Assembly: GCF_900637055.1 (NCBI RefSeq)
Contig: NZ_LR134338.1
Span: 722,501-786,500, forward strand
Direction of reading: 5' to 3'
Source: Brevibacillus brevis
Lineage (GTDB): Bacteria; Bacillota; Bacilli; Brevibacillales; Brevibacillaceae
DNA length: 64,000 nucleotides
Below the pieces are notes generated by a model, which ran no database searches, was not told the origin of the DNA, and worked only from the letters and a program-made list of their open reading frames with translations. Numbering within the stretch: position 1 is the first letter of the stretch; each line of letters opens with the position of its first letter. A program made the translations under genes and the position numbers. This document shows, in pieces, positions 46,467-55,680 of this stretch.

Positions 46467-46495
46467 TTGCACCTGTCACAAAGGCTTTATATAAT
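46467..46495 (+). promoter_or_regulatory. Promoter of the paa operon
   Basis: TTGCAC (46467-46472), a 17-base spacer and a perfect TATAAT (46490-46495) form a strong sigma-A promoter about 80 bases before the EthD-like gene. Confidence 0.8.
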
Positions 46496-46506
46496 AAAAA
46501 TATTAA

Positions 46507-46530
46507 CATGCGTTAAAATAACGTTATATG
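46507..46530 (+). promoter_or_regulatory. paa operator-like site A
   Basis: TGCGTTAAAATAACGT (46509-46524) contains CGTTA-AAA-TAACG, a perfect inverted repeat, at the expected transcription start. The TAACGTTATAT part is nearly shared with the paaX promoter (TAACGTCATAT), and the 16-mer differs at two positions from a site at the paaA promoter. It is likely bound by PaaX or another paa regulator. Confidence 0.65.
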
Positions 46531-46577
46531 AATTAGTCGTCACACATTGCAACTATAATCTGAGGAAAGCAGGGATC

Positions 46578-46880
46578 ATGATGGTGAAATTGGTAGCAAT
46601 TTATCGCAAGCCCGAAGATATTGATGCTTTTGACAAGCATTATTTCGAGGTACATGGCCCATTGGCAGAAAAAATGCCTGGCTTAATCAAAATGGAAGTG
46701 AGCAAAATCTACGGAACGCCAATGGGAGAATCCGACCTGCATCTGATGGCAGAAATGTACTTTGAATCGAAAGAAGCTTTGATGGAAGCGTTGTCATCTC
46801 CTGAAGGTCGCGCAGCAGGAAAAGACCTCCGTGGCTTCGCCGGACCAATTGTGTCCATGCATTTTGCAGAAGTCGTTTAA
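46578..46880 (+). CDS. EthD family protein, first gene of the paa operon
   Basis: A 100-residue dimeric alpha-beta-barrel protein of the EthD family (KLVAIYRKPEDIDAFDKHYFEVHGPLAEKMPG is the typical opening, with the conserved His of HGPLA). EthD proteins occur beside oxygenases and in aromatic pathways, and some act as isomerases or reductase helpers; the role here is unknown. ATG at 46578 (or 46581) sits after a purine-rich stretch and downstream of promoter and operator, so the longer upstream frame is untranslated leader. PaaI starts after two bases. Confidence 0.85.
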   Translation: MMVKLVAIYRKPEDIDAFDKHYFEVHGPLAEKMPGLIKMEVSKIYGTPMGESDLHLMAEMYFESKEALMEALSSPEGRAAGKDLRGFAGPIVSMHFAEVV

Positions 46881-46882
46881 TC

Positions 46883-47344
46883 ATGACCACGAAAAGGTTG
46901 ATAGACGAACAAGCGCTCCATCAGAAGCATTACGCAGAGATTTGTGAGAAGCTAAAGCAAGATCCATTTGCACAGTTTTTGGGCATCAAGCTGATTGAGC
47001 TGGGAGAAGGAACGGCGACTGCGGAAGTCACAGTTGCCGAGCATATGCTGAATGCGCACGGCACTGCACATGGCGCAATCATCTTCTCCCTGGCAGACTT
47101 TGTTTTTGCAGCGGCCTGTAATTCCTATGGCAAAACGTCTGTAGCACTTTCGATGAATATCGGATTTTTGGCTGCTGCCATGAAAGGGAATCGCTTGGTG
47201 GCAACCGCGACCGAAGAGAAGAAAAACAATCGAACAGCCTGGTACCGCATCCGCGTAGAAACGGAGCATGGCTTGGTAGCGACCCTGGATGCACTGGCTT
47301 ACCGGAAAAGTGATTACTTCGTCAAAATCGACGAAAACGAATAA
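46883..47344 (+). CDS. paaI: PaaI-type acyl-CoA thioesterase
   Basis: A 153-residue hotdog-fold thioesterase. The catalytic-helix motif HAHGTAHGAIIFSLAD lies near residues 55-70 with the conserved Asn/Asp pattern of PaaI. PaaI removes CoA from stalled ring-hydroxylated phenylacetyl-CoA and so recovers CoA as a rescue enzyme. ATG at 46883 lies two bases after the previous stop. Position in the operon supports this over a general thioesterase. Confidence 0.9.
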   Translation: MTTKRLIDEQALHQKHYAEICEKLKQDPFAQFLGIKLIELGEGTATAEVTVAEHMLNAHGTAHGAIIFSLADFVFAAACNSYGKTSVALSMNIGFLAAAMKGNRLVATATEEKKNNRTAWYRIRVETEHGLVATLDALAYRKSDYFVKIDENE

Positions 47345-47437
47345 CTGACAGCGAAAATAAAACGGGGAAAGGATGCCAAAAGCCACGTGCTTAGGCTCCT
47401 TTCACTGTTTCAAGACGATACGAGAAAGGGGGCAAAG

Positions 47438-47839
47438 ATGTCAGTGGAGATCCGTAATCGATTCAACCACTACCTGGGCATAGAAGTCGTGCATCGAGAT
47501 GAACAGGGCTGTAAGGTAGCACTGAAAATTCGCCCCGAGCTGTTCAATAGCATCGAAGGTGTCGTACACGGAGGCGTTACGGCGACACTAGCCGATGTGG
47601 CAATGGGGCATGGGGCAGCACCTCATGTGGATGGCGTACAGCAATGTGTGACGGTGGAGAGCAAGATTCAATACCTGCACCCTGCACGCGGTGAGGTACT
47701 AGAGGCACAATCCCATGTATTGAAACAAGGAAAAAGCTTGATCGTGATGGAAGCACGCGTGACTTGTGATGGCAAGCTTGTGGCTTTTGCTACCGGTACG
47801 TATGCACGTGTTAACCCGCCTGCACAAGGAGGACGTTGA
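47438..47839 (+). CDS. Second hotdog thioesterase (PaaI/YigI-like)
   Basis: A 133-residue hotdog-fold thioesterase distinct from PaaI. The motif VVHGGVTATLADVAMG lies near residues 43-58, with the following HVDGVQQCVTVE and IQYLHPARG typical of acyl-CoA thioesterases. ATG at 47438 is chosen because GAAAGGGGGC is upstream; a GTG/TTG frame 51 bases earlier lacks a site. It may act on another intermediate of the pathway. Its stop overlaps the next start by one base. Confidence 0.88.
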   Translation: MSVEIRNRFNHYLGIEVVHRDEQGCKVALKIRPELFNSIEGVVHGGVTATLADVAMGHGAAPHVDGVQQCVTVESKIQYLHPARGEVLEAQSHVLKQGKSLIVMEARVTCDGKLVAFATGTYARVNPPAQGGR

Positions 47840-48624
47840 TGATGGAAGAGAGTGTTCGCTTTGAACGTGAAGGACATATAGGACTGATTACGCTGAATCG
47901 TCCAGATGAACTGAATGCGCTGAACTACAATACATTGGAGCGCCTGGGAAACTTGATTGAGCAGGTGCGGTTGGATGCAAAAGAGATTCGTGTGGTCATC
48001 GTGAAGGCAGAAGGGCGAGCATTTAGCGCAGGGGCAGATTTGAAGGAGCGTCGTACACTAACGGAACAGCAGGTACGCCGCAATGTCCGCAAAATCCGCG
48101 ATGTATTTACTGCGTTGGAGAGGCTTCCGCAGCCGACCATTGCCATGATCAACGGATTTGCTTTTGGCGGGGGTTTTGAGCTGGCCCTGGCCTGTGATTT
48201 CCGCTATGCCGTCGCAGATGCCAAAATGGGTCTGACAGAGGTGAGTTTGGGCATCATTCCTGGGGCGGGTGGTACGCAGCGGTTGTCTCGCTTGATCGGA
48301 CCTTCCAAGGCAAAAGAGCTGATCCTGACTGCCAGGCGCATCCAAGCGGAGGAAGCGCAGCAAATCGGTTTTGTAAATGCAGTTGCAAAAGATATAGAAG
48401 AGCTGCGTGAGCTGGCAATGGGGCTGGCGAACGAGATTTTGGCAAATGCTCCGTTGGCGGTTTATCAGGCAAAATCAGCGATTGATCGCGGAAGCAGTGT
48501 CGATTTGCAGACAGGTCTAGATATCGAAACAATGTGCTATGAAGTAATTATTCCCACGACAGATCGTCTGGAAGCATTGGAAGCCTTTCGCGAAAAGCGA
48601 AAACCAGTTTTTAAGGGCGAGTAA
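47839..48624 (+). CDS. Enoyl-CoA hydratase/isomerase family protein
   Basis: A crotonase-fold enzyme of about 261 residues. Oxyanion-hole segments SAGADLKE and NGFAFGGGFELAL are present, and both hydratase glutamates are kept (GGGFE and MGLTE), so water addition is likely. IPGAGGTQRL is typical of true hydratases. ATG at 47839 (or 47842) follows GGAGG by six (or nine) bases. Three crotonases lie in this operon. This one is not clearly PaaF or PaaG and may serve fatty-acyl or methylglutaconyl-type substrates. Confidence 0.88.
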   Translation: MMEESVRFEREGHIGLITLNRPDELNALNYNTLERLGNLIEQVRLDAKEIRVVIVKAEGRAFSAGADLKERRTLTEQQVRRNVRKIRDVFTALERLPQPTIAMINGFAFGGGFELALACDFRYAVADAKMGLTEVSLGIIPGAGGTQRLSRLIGPSKAKELILTARRIQAEEAQQIGFVNAVAKDIEELRELAMGLANEILANAPLAVYQAKSAIDRGSSVDLQTGLDIETMCYEVIIPTTDRLEALEAFREKRKPVFKGE

Positions 48625-48680
48625 CATTTTCAAATAAGTACTCCTACCGAGTCATCACGCAAGGGAATGAGGGAAGCGAC

Positions 48681-50009
48681 ATGATCTTTAATACAGAAAT
48701 GGAAACGCTACCAAGAGAGAAAATGAAAGAACTGCAACTGGCACGCTTGAAAGAAACGGTCAAACGCGTATACGAGCGCGTCCCTTTCCACACAAAAGCA
48801 TTCAATGAGACTGGTGTAAAACCAGAAGATATCCAATCGATCGAAGACATACAGAAGCTCCCATTTATGAAAAAGACAGACTTGCGGGAAAATTATCCCT
48901 TCAATCTGTTTGCAGTCGAAATGAAGGAAGTGGCACGTATTCACGGCTCTTCCGGGACAAAAGGAAAACCGACTGTGGTCGGCTACACCAAAAAAGACCT
49001 GGAGAATTGGGCGGAGATCGTGGCGCGCGCCATTTGCTGTGCGGGTGGAGAGCCGGGAGACATTTTCCATAACGCGTATGGCTACGGCCTTTTTACAGGC
49101 GGTTTGGGATTGCACAACGGCATCGAGCACATGGGCGCAGTCGCAGTGCCGGTATCCGGCGGCAATACCTCCCGTCAAATTACGTTGATCGAGGACTTCA
49201 AGCCACGTGGCATTGCAGCAACGCCATCCTATGTCCTCAACATCGTGGAAGAGATGAAAAAGCAAGGAATCGATCCACGTGAGACGAGTGTCAAATACGG
49301 AATTTTTGGTGCAGAGCCGTGGTCGGAAGAAATGCGCGTACAGCTGGAGCATGAGCTCGACATTAAAGCGGTGGACATTTACGGGCTGAGCGAAGTGATG
49401 GGGCCAGGTGTTTCCATTGAATGCCATGAGGTGCAGGATGGTCTGCATATCGCAGAAGACCATTTCTACGCAGAAATTATCGATCCGAATACCGGAGAAG
49501 TGCTCCCATACGGACAAGAGGGCGAGCTCGTATTCACGTCGCTGACGAAAGAAGCATTCCCGGTTGTGCGCTATCGCACGGGTGATATCGCTTCCCTCAA
49601 TCCTGAGCCCTGTAAGTGTGGACGGACAACCATGCGGATGTCGCGCATCAAAGGACGTGTAGATGACATGCTCATTATTCGCGGGGTCAATGTGTTCCCG
49701 ACAGAGATCGAGTCCGTTCTGCTTACGTTTAACCAATTGGCTCCACACTACCAGGTCGTCATTGAACGCGACGGTGCTCTCGACCGTTTTGAGGTGCACT
49801 GTGAGCTGACACCAGCATATGCAAATGAGATCAGTGGAAATGACAGCTCTGCTCTCTCACCATTGGTAAAAGAAATTTGCCATCACATCAAAAATACGTT
49901 GGGCGTGTCCGTGGTGCTGCGGGTGCAACCGCCAAATTCCTTGACGCGCAGCGAAGGAAAAGCGATTCGAGTCGTAGATAACCGAAACAAATCACAGGCA
50001 GCTATGTAA
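48681..50009 (+). CDS. paaK: Phenylacetate-CoA ligase
   Basis: A 442-residue AMP-forming ligase that makes phenylacetyl-CoA from phenylacetate, CoA and ATP, the committed first step of the pathway. The phosphate-binding loop HGSSGTKGKPTVV lies at residues 88-100. Also visible are the adenine motif DIYGLSEVMGPG, the YRTGD motif (near 294) and the hinge region RIKGRVDDMLIIRG. The length fits PaaK rather than longer acyl-CoA synthetases. ATG at 48681 follows GAGGGAAGCG. It confirms that the cluster handles phenylacetate or a close aryl-acetate. Confidence 0.95.
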   Translation: MIFNTEMETLPREKMKELQLARLKETVKRVYERVPFHTKAFNETGVKPEDIQSIEDIQKLPFMKKTDLRENYPFNLFAVEMKEVARIHGSSGTKGKPTVVGYTKKDLENWAEIVARAICCAGGEPGDIFHNAYGYGLFTGGLGLHNGIEHMGAVAVPVSGGNTSRQITLIEDFKPRGIAATPSYVLNIVEEMKKQGIDPRETSVKYGIFGAEPWSEEMRVQLEHELDIKAVDIYGLSEVMGPGVSIECHEVQDGLHIAEDHFYAEIIDPNTGEVLPYGQEGELVFTSLTKEAFPVVRYRTGDIASLNPEPCKCGRTTMRMSRIKGRVDDMLIIRGVNVFPTEIESVLLTFNQLAPHYQVVIERDGALDRFEVHCELTPAYANEISGNDSSALSPLVKEICHHIKNTLGVSVVLRVQPPNSLTRSEGKAIRVVDNRNKSQAAM

Positions 50010-50042
50010 ACCAGCTCCTGTAAAAAAAGGGTGTGACAGTTC

Positions 50043-50816
50043 ATGGCCTATGAATATATTAGCGTAGCCAGTGAAGATGGTGTCGGTATCATTACGTTGA
50101 ATCGACCGAAGATTCTAAACGCACTGAATTTGCAGCTTGTCGACGAATTGGTTGACCAGCTGGAGCAAATGGACCGCGACCCGGATATTCGGGTGATCAT
50201 CCTGACTGGCAACGCGAGGGCGTTCGCAGCGGGTGCCGACATTAATGAAATGGCGGAAGCATCAGCTATCGACATCATGAAGCGCAATCAGTTCGCGGTT
50301 TGGGATCGCATCTCACTCATCTCCAAGCCGATTATTGGTGCCGTCAGCGGTTTTGTGCTCGGTGGTGGCTGTGAATTAATGATGAACTGCGATATCGTGA
50401 TCGCTTCGGAGACAGCCGTCATTGGTCAACCGGAAATCAAGCTGGGAGTCATGCCTGGGGCTGGTGGTACACAGCGTCTGACGCGTGTGGTAGGTGAGCG
50501 AAAAGCACTGGAGATGCTGCTCACAGGTGAACCGATTTCGGCCAAGGAAGCGTTGAAATACGGACTGGTCAATCGGGTAGTGCCAGTGGAGGCGTACTAT
50601 CAAGAAGCGCTCAAGCTGGCGAAGCAAATCGCCCAGCAGCCGCCGCTCGCGGTACAGGTAATCAAAAAAGCCGTGTACAAAGCTGGTGATCTCCCCCTGC
50701 AAGAGGGAATGGATTACGAGCGAAACAGCTTTTATCTTCTTTTGGCAAGCGAAGATCGAAAAGAAGGCATGCAAGCTTTTCTGGAGAAGCGCAAACCCCG
50801 TTTTACGGGAAATTAG
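50043..50816 (+). CDS. paaF: Enoyl-CoA hydratase (PaaF-like)
   Basis: A 257-residue crotonase with both catalytic glutamates: Glu111 in GGGCEL and Glu131 in GQPEIKLG. IPGAGG-type sequence (MPGAGGTQRLTR) follows. This fits 2,3-dehydroadipyl-CoA hydratase, which adds water in the lower paa pathway. PaaG follows ten bases later. The choice of this crotonase as PaaF rather than the one at 47839 rests on position beside paaG and on its closer match to true hydratases. Confidence 0.87.
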   Translation: MAYEYISVASEDGVGIITLNRPKILNALNLQLVDELVDQLEQMDRDPDIRVIILTGNARAFAAGADINEMAEASAIDIMKRNQFAVWDRISLISKPIIGAVSGFVLGGGCELMMNCDIVIASETAVIGQPEIKLGVMPGAGGTQRLTRVVGERKALEMLLTGEPISAKEALKYGLVNRVVPVEAYYQEALKLAKQIAQQPPLAVQVIKKAVYKAGDLPLQEGMDYERNSFYLLLASEDRKEGMQAFLEKRKPRFTGN

Positions 50817-50825
50817 GAGGCGGCC

Positions 50826-51605
50826 ATGTACGAAACGATTCTCTATGAGGTGTCAGAAGGTGTAGCACTGGTGACCTTGAACCGTCCGGACAAATTCAAT
50901 GCGTTTACAGCCGTCATGAACAAGGAAATCACCGATGCGTTGAAGCAAGCGCAGAAGGATGCGGATGTGCGCTGCATCGTTCTCACCGGAGCAGGGCGCG
51001 CGTTCAATGCGGGTCAGGATCTCAGTGACGTTTCTGGGGGAGGAGATGTGGATTACGGTGGTTTCTTGCGGGATCGTTATAATCCAATGATCCTCCAGTT
51101 TCAAAAAACAGAGAAACCGATCATCGCAGCGGTAAACGGTGTAGCAGCAGGTGCAGGTATGAGTGTTGCGCTGGCGTGCGATATTCGCCTGGCATCGGAA
51201 AAGGCATCCTTCGTCAATGCTTTTGTCAACATCGGGCTCGTTCCTGATTCAGGAGGCTGCTACTTCTTGCCGCGCATCGTCGGGATCGGCAAGGCGTTGG
51301 AGCTGGCGATGACGGGGGAAAAGGTATCCGCTGAGGAAGCGCTGCGGATCGGACTGGTCAATCAGGTGTACCCTGCCGAGAGCTTCATGGAGGATGCGTT
51401 GGCGTATGCCCGCAAGCTGGCGTCACTGCCGACGAAGGGGATTGGTTTGATCAAGCGCACGATGTACAAAGGTCTTGAGATGGGGTTGGAAGAGACCTTG
51501 GAATATGAAGCTTTTGCACAAGAAGCGGCTGGCAGCACAGAGGATCACAAAGAAGGGGTCACCGCTTTCATGGAAAAACGTGCGCCTCGTTTTACAGGCC
51601 GTTAG
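50826..51605 (+). CDS. paaG: 2-(1,2-epoxy-1,2-dihydrophenyl)acetyl-CoA isomerase
   Basis: A 259-residue crotonase. The hydratase glutamates are absent (GAGMSVAL and NAFVNIGL), and the isomerase Asp lies in PDSGG near residue 140, the pattern of PaaG. PaaG turns the ring epoxide into the oxepin form before ring opening, and also isomerises a double bond in the lower pathway. ATG at 50826 is within a few bases of GGAGG. The next gene starts 22 bases after the stop. Confidence 0.92.
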   Translation: MYETILYEVSEGVALVTLNRPDKFNAFTAVMNKEITDALKQAQKDADVRCIVLTGAGRAFNAGQDLSDVSGGGDVDYGGFLRDRYNPMILQFQKTEKPIIAAVNGVAAGAGMSVALACDIRLASEKASFVNAFVNIGLVPDSGGCYFLPRIVGIGKALELAMTGEKVSAEEALRIGLVNQVYPAESFMEDALAYARKLASLPTKGIGLIKRTMYKGLEMGLEETLEYEAFAQEAAGSTEDHKEGVTAFMEKRAPRFTGR

Positions 51606-51627
51606 AGGCGAAGGGAGGCAAGCCCAA

Positions 51628-52485
51628 GTGAGTACGAAAACAGTAGGCGTCATCGGGGCGGGAACAATGGGAGCGGGAATCGCTCTCGTCTGTGCTCGCA
51701 AAAGACATCAGGTCATGCTGTTGGATGCGAATCAGGCGGTTTTGGATAAAGCGCTTGTCTATTTGCAATCGATCCTGACAAAAGACGTAGAGAAAAACAA
51801 AATCAGCGAGCAAGAAATGACTGAAACGCTAGAGCTGGTCCAGCTCGTTTCGGAAATAGAGCAGTTGGCAGACTGCGATATCGTCATCGAAGCGGTGCCA
51901 GAGCGTCTAGATTTGAAAAAAAGCATTTTCAGCCAGCTTTGCGGGATTTGCAGAGAGGATGCCCTTTTATTAACGAATACTTCCTCCATCTCGATTACAG
52001 AGATTGCAGGAGGGCTATCGCATCCCGACCGCATTCTCGGATTTCATTTTTTCAATCCGGCACCCGTCATGCCCTTGGTTGAGGTGATTCGCGGGAAAAA
52101 ATCGAGCGAGGAAAATGTGGAAGTGGCGTATCGATTTGCGCAAGAGTTGGGCAAGGTTCCTGTTCTGGTGACGGACACCCCTGGCTTTATCGTCAATCGA
52201 ATAGCACGTCCTTACTATAACGAAGCATTGCGCATCCTAGGCGATCATGTGGCAGGTGTGGAGCAGATTGACCGCATCATGAAGCTGGCTGGCGGATTCA
52301 AAATGGGTCCGTTTGAGCTGCAAGACATGATTGGCATCGACATCAATTTTGCCACAACTAAATCGGTCTATACCGACTTCTTCCACGAAGGACGATTTAA
52401 GCCTAGCCGGATTCAGCAACAAATGGTTCAATCCGGCAGCTTGGGCAGAAAGACGGGGGAAGGCTTCTATGATTACAACAAATAA
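51628..52485 (+). CDS. paaH: 3-hydroxyacyl-CoA dehydrogenase, catalytic part (PaaH-like)
   Basis: A 285-residue NAD-dependent dehydrogenase. The dinucleotide motif GAGTMGAGIA lies near residues 9-18, the catalytic His and Glu in HFFNPAPVMPLVEV near 138-151, and the 3HCDH C-terminal domain (TPGFIVNRIARPYYNEA) after residue 180. It would oxidise 3-hydroxyadipyl-CoA to 3-oxoadipyl-CoA. A GTG start at 51628 follows AAGGGAGG by nine bases. The next gene overlaps by 17 bases and resembles the second half of long PaaH proteins. Confidence 0.92.
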   Translation: MSTKTVGVIGAGTMGAGIALVCARKRHQVMLLDANQAVLDKALVYLQSILTKDVEKNKISEQEMTETLELVQLVSEIEQLADCDIVIEAVPERLDLKKSIFSQLCGICREDALLLTNTSSISITEIAGGLSHPDRILGFHFFNPAPVMPLVEVIRGKKSSEENVEVAYRFAQELGKVPVLVTDTPGFIVNRIARPYYNEALRILGDHVAGVEQIDRIMKLAGGFKMGPFELQDMIGIDINFATTKSVYTDFFHEGRFKPSRIQQQMVQSGSLGRKTGEGFYDYNK

Positions 52486-53224
52486 GGCTGTATTGCTCGT
52501 GGGCACAAGCCCGCTGTACGCAGAGTTGAATCAGCTGATGGTCGAAAAAGGCTACCAGGTGCTTACGCTTGCAGAAGCGATGGAGGAACCGGAGCTGGTC
52601 GAATTGGCTGTGGAAGTAAATAGCGTCGATATGCAGGCGAAAAAGAGGCAGGTACGCGAGCTGGATGACCTGTTGCCACCAAACGTACCGATCATCACGA
52701 CTTCGCTCGCGGTTACAGCGACAGAAGTAGCGTCCTGGACACAGCATCCTGAACGCGTTTGCGGATTTGGAACGCTCGTGCCCTTGGTTGAACGGGAGCT
52801 GATCGAGATTGCCCCTGCCCTGCAAACGGAGCTGGATACGATTCGAGCAACGGAAGGCTTCTTTCAATCGCTCGGGAAAGAGACGGAAAACGTAAACGAC
52901 GAGGTAGGTCTCGTGTTCCCGCGCATTTTAACACTCATTATCAACGAGGCTGCCTTTACCCTGATGGAAAAAGCAGCAACCGCTACCGATATCGATATCG
53001 CGATGAAAAAGGGCACCAACTACCCATACGGGCCTCTCGAATGGGCCGATCGCATCGGCTTGGATGAGATTTTTGCGATATCGAGAGGCTTGCAGCGCGA
53101 TCTGGCCGAGGAGCGTTATCGTACAGCGCCGCTATTACGAAAGCTGGTGCTGGCAGGGCGTGTCGGCGTACGCAGTGGGCAAGGCTTCTACACGTACGAA
53201 GAAAAAGTGGGTGTAGAGGCATGA
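52469..53224 (+). CDS. 3HCDH-like partner protein with degenerate NAD domain
   Basis: A 251-residue protein with a C-terminal 3HCDH helical domain (FPRILTLIINEAAFTLMEKAA, then GTNYPYGPLEWADRIGL and SGQGFYTYEE). Its N-terminal Rossmann-like half lacks the glycine motif: VLLVGTSPLYAEL stands where GxGxxG is expected, and GFGTLVPLVERELIE replaces HFFNP, so the catalytic His is missing. In proteobacterial PaaH a similar extra domain is fused to the catalytic part; here it is a separate, overlapping gene. It probably pairs with the preceding enzyme. Confidence 0.8.
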   Translation: MITTNKAVLLVGTSPLYAELNQLMVEKGYQVLTLAEAMEEPELVELAVEVNSVDMQAKKRQVRELDDLLPPNVPIITTSLAVTATEVASWTQHPERVCGFGTLVPLVERELIEIAPALQTELDTIRATEGFFQSLGKETENVNDEVGLVFPRILTLIINEAAFTLMEKAATATDIDIAMKKGTNYPYGPLEWADRIGLDEIFAISRGLQRDLAEERYRTAPLLRKLVLAGRVGVRSGQGFYTYEEKVGVEA

Positions 53225-54420
53225 GCTTGACTAACAAGGAGGTGTACGTAGCAGCAGCAGTACGTACACCAATCGGCAAGCTGGGCGGAAGTCTGAAGAA
53301 CACCCCCATCGACGACCTGACAGCGATTGTCTTGAATGGAGCGCTTGCGAAGGCAGGACAATCCGGTGAGATTGTGGATGGGGTCATCATGGGAAACGTC
53401 ATATCGGCCGGACCGTTTATTAACATTGCACGCGTTGGTTTGTTGAAAGCAGGACTTCCTGACACCATACCTGGACTGACTGTGAATCGGGTGTGTGCAT
53501 CCGGACTAGAAGCAGTCAATTTGGCTGCGCAGTCCGTCCAGGCAGGACATAGTCAGGTTATGCTGGCTGGCGGTGTAGAGAATTTGACTCGTTCACCGTA
53601 CATCATGGAAAAATTCGAGCAGCCGTATCAACGTGGCGGACAGACGCTGATCGAGTCTTTTGGCGGACCACGTTCTGCCCCTGTCTCGCTTTATGGCGAT
53701 CTGACCATGGGAGATACAGCGGAAAACGTGGCGGAGCAATTCGGCATCAGTCGCGAAGACCAAGATCGTTTTGCAGCAGAGAGCCAGTCTCGGGCTATCA
53801 ACGCTATTGATGCAGGTCTGTTCCGCGATGAGATCATTCCGGTCACGTTAAAAGGGAAAAAAGGGGAAGAAACGCTGTTTGACACGGATGAATTCCCAAG
53901 AAGAGATTCCAGTGTGGAGTCATTGTCCAAGCTGCGTCCGGCCTTCCGAAAAGATGGCAGTGTCACAGCAGGCAACTCCTCCGGCATCAACGATGGTGCA
54001 GCGGCCTTGCTCTTGATGAATGAAGAAATGCTGCAAAAGACTGGCGTCGCTCCTTTAGGACGCATCGTTCATTTCGTCAGTGCTGGTGTTGATCCGCGCA
54101 TTATGGGCATTGGTCCGGTCGCTGCGATCCGCAAGCTGCTCGCAGAAACGAACATGACCGTAGAGCAAATCGACCTGTTTGAGTTAAATGAAGCTTTTGC
54201 TTCCCAGTCACTCGCCTGCATGCGCGAGCTGGGACTGGACCCCTTGAAAACCAATGTAAATGGTGGAGCAATCGCGTTGGGTCATCCACTCGGAATGAGC
54301 GGTGCCCGACTGGCAGGTACGATTCTTTTCGAGCTGAGACGTCGCCAAAAGAAATACGGAATCGTTTCGTTGTGCATAGGCGGCGGTCAAGGATTGGCCA
54401 CGTTAGTAGAAGCGCTATAG
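53221..54420 (+). CDS. Acetyl-CoA acyltransferase (thiolase), first copy
   Basis: A 399-residue thiolase II-type enzyme. The acyl-accepting Cys92 lies in [12 protein letters not shown], His355 in GHPLGMSG and the base Cys385 in CIGGGQG. The ATGA overlap with the previous gene shows co-translation. It may act on acetoacetyl-CoA or a medium-chain 3-ketoacyl-CoA. The second thiolase is the closer match to 3-oxoadipyl-CoA thiolase. Confidence 0.92.
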   Translation: MSLTNKEVYVAAAVRTPIGKLGGSLKNTPIDDLTAIVLNGALAKAGQSGEIVDGVIMGNVISAGPFINIARVGLLKAGLPDTIPGLTVNRVCASGLEAVNLAAQSVQAGHSQVMLAGGVENLTRSPYIMEKFEQPYQRGGQTLIESFGGPRSAPVSLYGDLTMGDTAENVAEQFGISREDQDRFAAESQSRAINAIDAGLFRDEIIPVTLKGKKGEETLFDTDEFPRRDSSVESLSKLRPAFRKDGSVTAGNSSGINDGAAALLLMNEEMLQKTGVAPLGRIVHFVSAGVDPRIMGIGPVAAIRKLLAETNMTVEQIDLFELNEAFASQSLACMRELGLDPLKTNVNGGAIALGHPLGMSGARLAGTILFELRRRQKKYGIVSLCIGGGQGLATLVEAL

Positions 54421-54453
54421 AAAAAAGCCCTCGTGCAAGGGAGGAGTGGAAGA

Positions 54454-55653
54454 ATGAGTACACCTGTCATCATAGATGCTGTGCGCACGCCAATCGGCCG
54501 TATTGGTGGTGCGTTGAAGGATGTGCGCCCGGATGACCTGGGCGCATTGGTGATTCAAAAGCTGCTGGAGCGCAATCCTATCGATCCGAAGACGGTAGAT
54601 GATGTCATCATGGGCTGTGCCAATCAGGCTGGGGAAGACAACCGCAATGTCGCGCGTATGTCACTTCTGTTGGCGGGATTGCCTGTCGAGGTGCCTGGAG
54701 TGACAGTGAACCGCCTGTGCGGCTCAGGTCTGGAGGCTGTGAACCAAAGCGCGAATGCAATCAAAGCCGGAGCAGGTCACGTCTATATCGCGGGCGGGAC
54801 AGAGAGCATGACACGCTCTCCGCTGGTGATGATGAAGCCTGGCACTGCTTTTCAGCGCGGCAATCAGCAGCTGGTCGATACGACGTTGGGCTGGCGATTG
54901 GTCAACGAAAAAATGAAAGAGATGTATCCACCGATCAGCTTGGGGGAAACAGCGGAGAAGGTAGCGGAGCAATACGGTATTAGCCGTGAAGCGCAGGATG
55001 AGTTTGCTTTGCGCAGTCAGCAGAATTACGCACGTGCCTTGGCAGAAGGAAAGTGGGATGCAGAGATCGTTCCCGTTGAGCTGAAAGGGCGCAAAGGCGA
55101 GGTTACGCTGTTTGAACACGATGAGCATGCACGTCCGGAGACGACCATCGAACAGCTGCAAAAGCTGAAACCAGCATTCCAAGCAGATGGCAGCGTCACA
55201 GCAGGCAACTCCAGTGGTCTAAACGATGGAGCCTGCGCCCTGCTCATCATGGAACAGGAAGCGGCTCTTGCAGCTGGATTGAAGCCGCGTGCAAGGATCG
55301 TCGCATCCGCAGTGGCAGGGGTCGATCCTTCCGTAATGGGAATTGGGCCAGTACCTGCTACGCGCAAAGTACTGAAGCAGGCAGGCTTGTCATTGGAGCA
55401 AATTGATCTGTTCGAATTCAACGAGGCTTTTGCGGCGCAGGCAGTGGCGAGTGTACGCGAGCTGGGGGTCAACCCTGATCTGGTCAACGTAAATGGCGGA
55501 GCAATTGCTTTGGGCCATCCGCTCGGGTGTAGCGGAGCGCGCATCCTTACTACTCTGCTGTATGAAATGGAGCGTCGTGATGTCCGCTACGGGTTGGCAG
55601 CGATGTGCATTGGAGTTGGACAGGGGATTGCGACGATTATTGAGCGTGTGTAG
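54454..55653 (+). CDS. paaJ: Thiolase, second copy (3-oxoadipyl-CoA thiolase-like)
   Basis: A 399-residue thiolase with Cys89 in VNRLCGSGLEAV, His355 in GHPLGCSG and Cys385 in CIGVGQG. The sequence around Cys89 matches PcaF/PaaJ enzymes, which cleave 3-oxoadipyl-CoA to acetyl-CoA and succinyl-CoA, the last step of the pathway. ATG at 54454 follows GGGAGGAG; an upstream in-frame ATG at 54433 has none. The paaJ name is given by motif and position and could belong to the neighbouring copy. Confidence 0.85.
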   Translation: MSTPVIIDAVRTPIGRIGGALKDVRPDDLGALVIQKLLERNPIDPKTVDDVIMGCANQAGEDNRNVARMSLLLAGLPVEVPGVTVNRLCGSGLEAVNQSANAIKAGAGHVYIAGGTESMTRSPLVMMKPGTAFQRGNQQLVDTTLGWRLVNEKMKEMYPPISLGETAEKVAEQYGISREAQDEFALRSQQNYARALAEGKWDAEIVPVELKGRKGEVTLFEHDEHARPETTIEQLQKLKPAFQADGSVTAGNSSGLNDGACALLIMEQEAALAAGLKPRARIVASAVAGVDPSVMGIGPVPATRKVLKQAGLSLEQIDLFEFNEAFAAQAVASVRELGVNPDLVNVNGGAIALGHPLGCSGARILTTLLYEMERRDVRYGLAAMCIGVGQGIATIIERV

Positions 55654-55680
55654 CTTGGGCAAATAGGGAGGCAGGTACTC

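Noticed and set aside
46232..46494. Overlapping open frames of about 70 codons in the gap before the paa operon
   Set aside because: They lack ribosome sites, show no family resemblance and cross the long hairpin and the paa promoter.
51628..53224. Reading the two 3HCDH genes as one broken gene
   Set aside because: The overlap has its own start and ribosome site, and the second protein has lost catalytic residues in a patterned way, which fits two genes better than a frameshift.
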